A stretch of DNA of 64,000 nucleotides, taken from contig CM065650.1 in the NCBI GenBank assembly GCA_033220425.1, positions 2,418,001 to 2,482,000 of the forward strand, in the 5' to 3' direction. A program made the translations under genes and the position numbers. Positions 57,045-64,000 of this stretch are shown in pieces. Position 1 is the stretch's first letter, and the number at the start of each line of letters is the position of its first letter. The notes below the pieces were generated by a model, which was not told the origin of the DNA, ran no database searches, and saw only the letters and a list, made by a program, of their open reading frames with translations. Origin of the DNA: Lepraria neglecta. Lineage: Eukaryota > Ascomycota > Lecanoromycetes > Lecanorales > Stereocaulaceae.

Positions 57045-59248
57045 CTAAATACTAGCCGGCTTAAGGATTGCCTCTCCAGGTTCCCTCTTGCGGAGGTAAA
57101 TATTGAACCTAGTCTGATGTACAAACCATCGGTTTTCCACATGCCAGTCCCTCTCTGGATGTACAAGCTGGATTTCAAATCTGCGCAGCAGTGTCGGAAC
57201 GACCTTGTAGATCTCCAAGAACGAAATGTGCTTCCCAATGCAAGCACGAGTTCCAGCGCCGGAAGTCAGTAGTCTCCCTTCCATGCGCTTGCTTTCCCTC
57301 TCCTCATCACTCAACCACCCTTTCGGCCTCCACTCATCAGCATCATTTCCAAAAGTGGATCTGTCCCTATGTGCCATCCACGCATTGATTCCTACAATGG
57401 TACTCCCCTTGATCCGCTGGCCGCAGATTTCTGCCCCTTCTGGTGGGGCAATCCGTTCAAGTGGTAGACCAAGAGCCGGATGGAGTCGGCCTGCTTCCTT
57501 GACACACGCATCCAAGAATGGGAGCTCCCGAGCTTCGTTCCAAGTGACGGGATCAGAAAGTCTCCCTTCGTTCGCTGCTGCTTGCAACTCCGTCAGGAGC
57601 CGCTGGAGGCTCTTGGAATGTTTGAGGAGAAATTATAGGACACTGCGGAGCAAAATTGCAGTAATGTCACTTCCAGCTAGTACATTGGAAGTAGGCCAAG
57701 TAATGAGCGCCCTATGATGAGCTCTCAGATTAGAGAAGCTTGAGAGGACGAGCAACCAAAGAACCGTACTTACCAGTTTGGAGCGTTGGGATGTTTCGAC
57801 TTCGCCTCCATAAACCGGGACAGAAAGTCTCTATCATTTGTTACCTTATCTGAATATCCGTTCCCTCTTTCTTGTATTCGCGCCATAGCAAACTTGACAA
57901 CGGGCGAGGTTGGAGGCGGCCAAATGTATCCGAGTATAGGGTTCTTCTTCCAGAGTTGATCAAGCCAAGGAACCTGCCCGATCTAAAGTATCATTAGCAT
58001 AGTTGCTAACTTCAAAAAGCATCATGAGCACGTTTTTCGTCCCCATAAAGTATGATGAGAATTTCAAGTTCAACCCAAGAAGTAGCGGGACGATGGCCAT
58101 GGTCCTAAAGACATTACACTTACCAGTGCAGCTTGTTGAAAATGGTCCCAAATGGAGCTCATTATACCGTCAACGTCCCGAGCTCCCTCGAGAAAGCCTG
58201 CAGCAGTTTTTGGTGTCAGCATACCCATTTAAAGGCAAGGATACGAGACAGTTGTTCGGAGCAGGAAATGCGGGAATTTCCCGCCTTTCACTCCAAAACA
58301 TGGCTTTGAACCATAGATCAGTTCCATTCAAACAGAAAAAATGCATCCGAAAGTCGTAAGACATGGGGGCAGGCCCCGGTGTGGAGTTCTGAAATACGTC
58401 TTGGAACCACAAGATGGTAACGTACTAAGAGAATAAGTAGCTCCCAAATTTGTGTGAAAGGTGGGAAGGTCCCCGTATGGTGTGGAATTCCACAACATGT
58501 CATTTGAACCTCAAGATCAATCGCAAACATGGAAAATGAAGCTCTGAAATGTACGTATCAAGCCGACGTGAGAAAGTCACTTCTCCTATCACATCGAAAG
58601 CAAACCGCTGTAACCACACCCCGAGGTCGTAGATAGTACCTTCGCCCGTGTAGCGTTACTCCAGCTGGCTGGAGAATACTTCTATGGTTGAGTTGACATA
58701 AGGCTCGAAGGTGACAAGATTGCTCATGGAATAGATATCCGTGATGGGTGTTTTGAGACTTCGATGAAGGTCTTTGTCCGGTGTATTGAACATACCGCAC
58801 ATCTTGGACCCTCTGATGCAGGGCTGTAACACCATGTAGGACGGAGACTGCATCATCGTAAGCACAAGGTTCAAGAGCTATAACGTGCTAAGGGCCCGAG
58901 GGGGAGAAGCCATCTTGCCTTACCTTGGCAAAATTATTGTTGCGAATGCCATATATATTGGGGTTCAGCTGGGTCCCCGATAGATGTCATGTTTGGGCCG
59001 AGTCGCACAAGTGACCCATACTTTTTGTGCAGTCTGATATGTACTTCATGCGCCTTTCGGGTCCAAACCCAGTACAAACGGGGTAGATTGGAAATTGCTG
59101 TCAAGAAAGGACCAGGCACCTCCCGGCTCCTTTGTACGATATGCCATGAACATAAGGCTAGTAGCAAGCAAGAGAAGCTTAACAAGACTACTTGAGGGAT
59201 CAGTTTGGATGCCGCGGAAGCTACAAAGCCGTCTTGTAAGACTTCCAT
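57045..59248 (-). pseudogene. Decayed cytochrome P450, pisatin-demethylase-like
   Basis: The N-terminus from ATG 59248 has a membrane anchor (VVLLSFSCLLLALCSW), the hinge REVPGPFLTAISNLPRLYW and HEVHIRLHKKYGSLVRLGPN. Next blocks: FNTPDKDLHRSLKTPITDIY, SMSNLVTFEPYVNSTIEVF, LQRFAFDVIGEVTFSRRLD, DVDGIMSSIWDHFQQA, then the helix-I region LITWPTSNVLAGSDITAILLRSVL. The last exon (57587-57045) is clean: KEAGRLHPALGLPLERIAP and the heme loop SGAGTRACIGKHIS with its cysteine. One frameshift after the first exon and at least two in-frame stops (after SSQLE and after LRSVL) break the gene. The block order is that of the pisatin demethylase/benzoate-hydroxylase-like P450s. Confidence 0.8.
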
Positions 59249-60400
59249 CTCCACCTATATGAAAAATCGAGGTCTCGCGTCCGTGAGTAGGAGCGAATTC
59301 AGGGTTAAGAGTGAAGTGAAAAGGGGATTTAGCAGCGAATCTCGTAGATGGAGCCAAAAGAAACGATCAACCTGGACAAGTCACGAGAACAATTACAAGA
59401 CGCTCTCCTCCGGATTAACCTTGAAATAGGGTTAAATTTCCTTAATATGTGAAGCACGTTATAACACGCAGAAAATAAGGTGACTAGGAAATAGGTTAGT
59501 ATTTGCGGCACGGTCATATAGGCGGGGGCAAGCTTAAAACAGCCGCCTTCAGGAGATTAAGTGACTGTTACATAATTATTTGACACGCGCTAAGCCTTAA
59601 CGTGCATGACAATTTAAAGGCTCCAAGTTCTGAATTAACAGTTTTTAGTGTGGCTGCTACTACTAAAGCTGACCAACCAAAACCCTGGCCCACCAAATGC
59701 TGGAGGACCTATTCAAGAACTGTTCCAAAATGAAGAACTTGGAAGTTCCAAATTTCCTAGTCCCTTTGAGCGAAATGAGTGGACTTTTAGGGAGAGCAAA
59801 AGCTGAGGGAGTGATTGGTATAGAGACCTAAGCGTTTCAAGTATATCGATATCAGGGCTACTGACCAGGAACTAAAAGCTCTTTTAGTGAGTCAATTCCC
59901 CTAGGTATGGGACTTGCCCCTTTCTCTAATCGGAGCCGTAGGAGATCGGTTGTGTCTGGAGTATATATGCCACTAACACGAGGGTCCTGTTACCTTGAAA
60001 TCCCAGCTAAGCGCGGATAAACATATGCCAAGAATGGCTTGGTTGGAATGAAATTCCAAAAATTGCAAGGTGTATCTCCGCCTGAGGAACGATGCAAGAT
60101 CGGCGGTATGTGACAGCGCCATGACCCAGAGTACATGTTCTCTGCGCACGCCCATCATATATGAAACGCTATGTCCCCAAGCGTTCGTACTTTGCGTACC
60201 TCGCATCACGGACTTGCGAGCGTGAACAGCAGTTCTCATCTAAGTCATTAAAGATTTCATAGAATCCCTAGAAGAGCACTAATGTTTTTCACAATGCTCT
60301 CACAGAAGACTTAGAATCACCTGTTAAAACAAGAGGACCCAAAGTGTTGGAACAGCCATCTTATTCTTACTCGAAGCGTATATTTCTCCTGTATTCTGTT
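59249..60400. other. Gene-poor stretch with a near-palindrome
   Basis: No gene recognised. Near 59870-59890 lies ACTAAAAGCTCTTTTAGT, two 8-bp inverted arms around CT. A TTTTAGGGAG(A/G)GCAAAAGC segment near 59787 also occurs near 47917, hinting at a shared short repeat. Confidence 0.45.
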
Positions 60401-61246
60401 ATGTCGCCCATTTATTCTCTCATTCAACCTTCGTCCAATTTCACCCTTTTAAATTTAACCTTGAACGACGATATCGATGGCCGATTCAGTATCAGGGGCG
60501 GTTATGCCGGTCGCCACCTCAGCGTAACCTCAGTTGACGGACTTGTAGCACTGGCTGCGCAAGACTATAACGGAAGGATACTGGGCCTGTCGAGCCAAGC
60601 TAAGAACCCACCATGGAAAGGTACTCATGTAGAGATATCTCCAGCTCCATCTTCACAAAATCTAGAGGCCCGGTTCGCCGTTTGGGGTCTACACTACGTG
60701 ATCTATGGTATGACGGTCAAGCAACAGTTCAAGATTGTAGAATTCGACCTGCTCTAGGAGAATGACGTAGTTGGGAAGATTGAGATCCTACCGTTTCCAG
60801 AGATATCGCTGTCCATTAACAGTACCTCGGCGACAAACGCCACCAAAACTCCCAACGGCCCGGATGGTGTAAATGCCACCAACGACAATTTCGAATTAAA
60901 GATCAACTACATCCCCGACGGCGCAAGTCTCACCCCAAAAAATTCTTACCTCGTAGTGCTGGCCACTCTTTAAACAGTAGCTCAATATCGCACCACTGAT
61001 CAAGTGATACCATTCCAGGTCAGTCCTACCAATTTTGACTGCAAGATGCAAATTCTATTACCGTGGGCCGGAAGGCGCAGGATACCGCCTTTCGAGGAGT
61101 ATAGATAGGTTGTCAAAGCAACGGAGCTGGCCCCCAGAGCGGATGCTCTCGACTTGGCAGTATACGGAGGCTGCTTTTAAGATGGTTGTTGATGGGGTTG
61201 AGGTTGGGCGGGGCCCTATCACGAAGCGGAGGTGGAGGCAAATATA
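60401..61246 (+). pseudogene. Decayed gene of unknown family
   Basis: From ATG 60401 (MSPIYSLIQPSSNFTLL) the frame is protein-like: DDIDGRFSIRGGYAGRHLSV, LEARFAVWGLHYVIYGM, FKIVEFDLL, then TAG at 60755. The same frame continues (ENDVVGKIEILPFPEISLSI, NFELKINYIPDGASLTP) to a second stop near 60971. A later piece in another frame carries VVKATELAPRADALDLAVYGG near 61110-61165, again with stops, two of them TAG or TGA where TGG or CGA would fit. Stops of this kind suggest RIP. I do not recognise the family; FAVWGLHYVIYGM resembles uncharacterised secondary-metabolism-linked fungal proteins. Confidence 0.6.
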
Positions 61247-61741
61247 ACGACTTCCTAGGAGAGCGATTTTTTGCCGGAAAAAGGGTCTTAGGAGCGGAAT
61301 ATATAGAAAATTAGCTTTTCAGAGGCAGACTTCGCGCCAAAACATATGTCTCTAGCCTATTATATAACACTTTGTTGTGCTGATATACCGCATTGACGAG
61401 CACAAAATGATGGGGCAAGCGAGAGTATTCTATAGAGATCAATTGGTCGTACAGGGTTTCAGTAGCGAGATGGCAATACCCCGCATCGGACCTCAATTTC
61501 TGGAACCGGAAAGCCGCTCGCTGGTAGCTCGGTATGCACGCACTTCTTGACAAATAATATGTGTGTGAGGGTCCTTGCCGAGTCAGCGTCCTGCAGGTTT
61601 ACCAAATCTACCCGAATCCCTTGCCCTCCACACATTCACTTTCAGCAACACACTGAAAGTGAGCAACCAAAGATTTCTGAACCCTAACATCGGTGCTATC
61701 ATAATTTCATCATTCCATACGGGTCGTCATCTCTATAAAAA
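61247..61741. other. Promoter region of the FAD oxidoreductase gene
   Basis: No coding signal. A TATAAAA-like sequence (CTATAAAAAATG) touches the start codon at 61742. Confidence 0.5.
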
Positions 61742-63597
61742 ATGCATGCCTCACAGTACCTACTCCTGGCTCTCTCGGTGCTCACGTGTTGTGGTACCAG
61801 CATTGGCTCAGATGTCTCATTCGGCCCAAATACCTTCAGTGACCTTCTGTCCGCTTTGACCGATATTGGGTATAGCAAAGCAGAGGCGCTACCTGTTCCC
61901 CCTCTACCATTATCAGAGGTGAGGACCAACTACTCAACAAGCTTGTGCGCAGCAGCTGTCAGTGGCACCTGAGGACTTATGTTTTCACTATTTTGTCTCC
62001 TCACTGATCGGACTCCAAAGTGTAGCTTCCTCGGCACCATTCTACCTAACATCACAAGCCAACCTGGAAGTGCGTCCTACGTTGGTCAAGAAGCCAATTA
62101 TTGGTCGAATCAACAAGCAGAGACATTGCCAGCGTGTCGTGTACAGCCTCAGTCTGCTCTAGATGTCTCTGCATCGCTGTTAATAACCAAATTCTTTCGA
62201 TGCCCGTTCGCCGTGAAGAGTGGTGGGCATGCTGCTTTTGCTGGTGCATCAAACATCCAGTCCGGTCTTACCATTGATCTAGCCAACTTGAACATCGTTC
62301 AAGTGTCGGAAGACCGGACCTTGACGCAAGTGGGGGCCGGTAATCGGTGGGGTGAAGTGTACAGCCAGCTTGATCCTCTTCAATTGTCGGTCATTGGCGG
62401 CCGTGTTGCGAGTATTGGCGTTGGTGGTTTGACGCTTGGAGGTACGTTAGAGGTCTCATCAACCTCTGGTAAATGGGGCTGACAATTCAAGGTGGAATAT
62501 CCTTTTTCTCTGGTCGTCATGGTTGGGCTTGTGATGGCGTCAGGAACTATCAGGTACGCCTCAATATGGCATGCAATGAGGATCTTCACTAATACAACTA
62601 CAAGGTCGTCCTTGCGGACGCTAATATTGTAGACGTGAACGAGCAGTCGTTCCCAGATCTATACTTCGCCTTGCGTGGCGGTGGCAACAACTTCGGTATC
62701 GTCACACGCTTTGATCTGGAAACATTCCCGCAAGGAGACATGTGGGGGGGGATGAGAATCTATCCGATCACGGCCAATGCTTCGCTCTTAACAGAACTCT
62801 ACAATTTCGCCAAAAACGCTCCGTCAGATCCGGATGCTGCACTGATAGTTGCATTCGCCTATTACGAGGGCGAATATCTGGCTAGTACCGACATTGAATA
62901 TGCGAAGCCTATTGTCAATCCGCCGATATTTAACGAGCTGATGGCTATTGGGAGCTTGACGTCCACGATGCGAATTACAAATCTGACGGACCTGGTCGAA
63001 GAGTTGAACGTTGCTAATCCTAGCGGCTTGCGAGAATTTTATACAACCGCGACCTTCAGAAACGATCCGAACCTCCAGAGTAAAATCCTCGAGATCTTCA
63101 TGAGCGAGGTCACTGGCATTAAGGACGCAGAAGGCATCCTTCCGGCGTTGATCTTCCAGCCCATTACAAAAGACATCATCTCATACTTTAGCAAGAATGG
63201 GGGAAATGCGTTGGGCATCGCAGAATCCGATGGACCACTCATCTGTAAGCTAGCCAGCCTCCTGCCTATGGCATTGTCCTTTTGTTCTGTTAAGGGCGCT
63301 TGCTGACAATAATATTGGCTCAAAGTGATGAACATTGCAATCATGTGGTCTTCTTCGGTGGACGACGACCGCATCACTGCTGCTGCAAATCGTGCCGTTG
63401 ACCAATCCGTCGCTCTCGCAAAGTTCATGAACTTGGATTACAAGTACATCTACCAGAACTACGCCTCACAGGGCCAGGACGTTTTTGCTGGGTACGGGGC
63501 GGTGAATCAGCAACGCCTCATCGGAATCAGCAAGAAGTATGATCCAGAGCAAGTGTTTCAGAGATTGCAACCGGGGTATTTCAAGCTCAGCAATTGA
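61742..63597 (+). CDS. Secreted FAD-linked oxidoreductase (berberine-bridge-enzyme-like)
   Basis: Signal peptide [22 protein letters not shown]. Supported exons: 62021-62441, 62492-62553, 62605-63244 and 63326-63597; introns of 50, 51 and 81 nt fit phase. The FAD-binding domain has [16 protein letters not shown], then [17 protein letters not shown] with the histidine used for covalent FAD, then [50 protein letters not shown] and [14 protein letters not shown]. The C-terminal BBE motif is [15 protein letters not shown] with [11 protein letters not shown]. The first exon (to about 61918) and the join to 62021 are uncertain: no splice pair I tried keeps phase cleanly between 61919 and 62020, so the 5' part may be damaged. 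Such enzymes oxidise alcohols or sugars, often in secondary metabolism. Confidence 0.8.
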
Positions 63598-64000
63598 AGT
63601 TAGTGACCGAGGATCGCTTTGCCTAGGATGGGGTCTTATGCCGACTTGGATGGGGAATGGTCCATCCAGGAGTCATATTCTTCTATTGATAATGAGACAT
63701 CAAGGGTCGTCAAGACGCTTAATTGCATGTTTGGCTAATAGTCCAACTACACAGATAGGCTTCCGAATAGAACAAAAAAAAGTGAGAAAACTAAATCATC
63801 GTGCTTAATTTTTTGAAACCTAAATCTAGCTCATTTTACTCTATCGGTTTTGGGCATATATTGGACTATCTGAGCAAACTTTAACGCATTGAACTCCCCG
63901 AAGCTCGCATGGGCCACACAAGCTGTCTCCTCTCAATATCTGGAATATGGGCGCTACCCATCGTTTTTAGCGATGACGATTAATCTGGATATCAGCCACA
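63598..64000. other. Right-edge intergenic stretch, nothing recognised
   Basis: A/T-rich with no coding signal. Confidence 0.5.

Noticed and set aside
52244-60400. Secondary-metabolite gene cluster
   Set aside because: P450s, SDRs and an FAD oxidoreductase occur, but no backbone enzyme (PKS, NRPS, terpene cyclase) is present and the P450s are dead.

Overview
The window looks like nuclear DNA of a filamentous ascomycete (Pezizomycotina). Genes carry short introns, mostly 43 to 90 nt, with GTAAGT/GTATGT donors and CTAAC/CTGAC branch points. STAND (NACHT), HET, P450 and berberine-bridge-type oxidoreductase genes occur. C-to-T decay in CpA context, the mark of repeat-induced point mutation (RIP), is visible in repeats and dead genes. 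The exact class cannot be read from the sequence. Exon coordinates below come from reading splice sites and checking phase by hand; no searches were run.

Layout. 1-10.9 kb: a two-exon NACHT gene with C-terminal membrane helices, a short-chain dehydrogenase, a decayed cytochrome P450 and long empty stretches. 10.9-30.7 kb: a dense housekeeping block with Prp18, the DEAD-box helicase Dbp6, a small interrupted gene, a broken HET gene, the GPI-GlcNAc transferase PIG-A/Gpi3, SRP19/Sec65, TAF4, the pre-mRNA 3'-end endonuclease Ysh1/CPSF73 and a LAMMER kinase. 31-41.2 kb: an accessory island with a dead aspartic protease, three paralogous loci of an unrecognised three-repeat 'VPKGWS' protein family (two decayed, one intact at 39.8-41.2 kb), a miniature LTR element (TRIM) ending the second copy, an odd multi-exon membrane-protein gene, a 48-bp minisatellite and a tRNA-like fragment. 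41.3-54.9 kb: sideroflexin, tRNA-Arg(TCG), an OSGIN-like flavoprotein, a deleted Fot1/pogo transposon with clear ends, an orphan tail-anchored protein, a second SDR and a Yvc1-like TRP channel. 55-64 kb: an ankyrin-type gene split by a solo LTR of the same TRIM family, a dead pisatin-demethylase-like P450, a dead unknown gene and a secreted FAD-linked oxidoreductase.

How it fits together. The housekeeping block supplies RNA processing (Prp18, Dbp6, Ysh1, TAF4, LAMMER kinase) and secretory functions (Gpi3, SRP19) with no sign of co-regulation. The accessory flanks are rich in pseudogenes, repeats and orphan genes, the pattern of a fast-evolving compartment. The strongest candidate for something undescribed is the VPKGWS repeat family cluster (33.1-41.2 kb).
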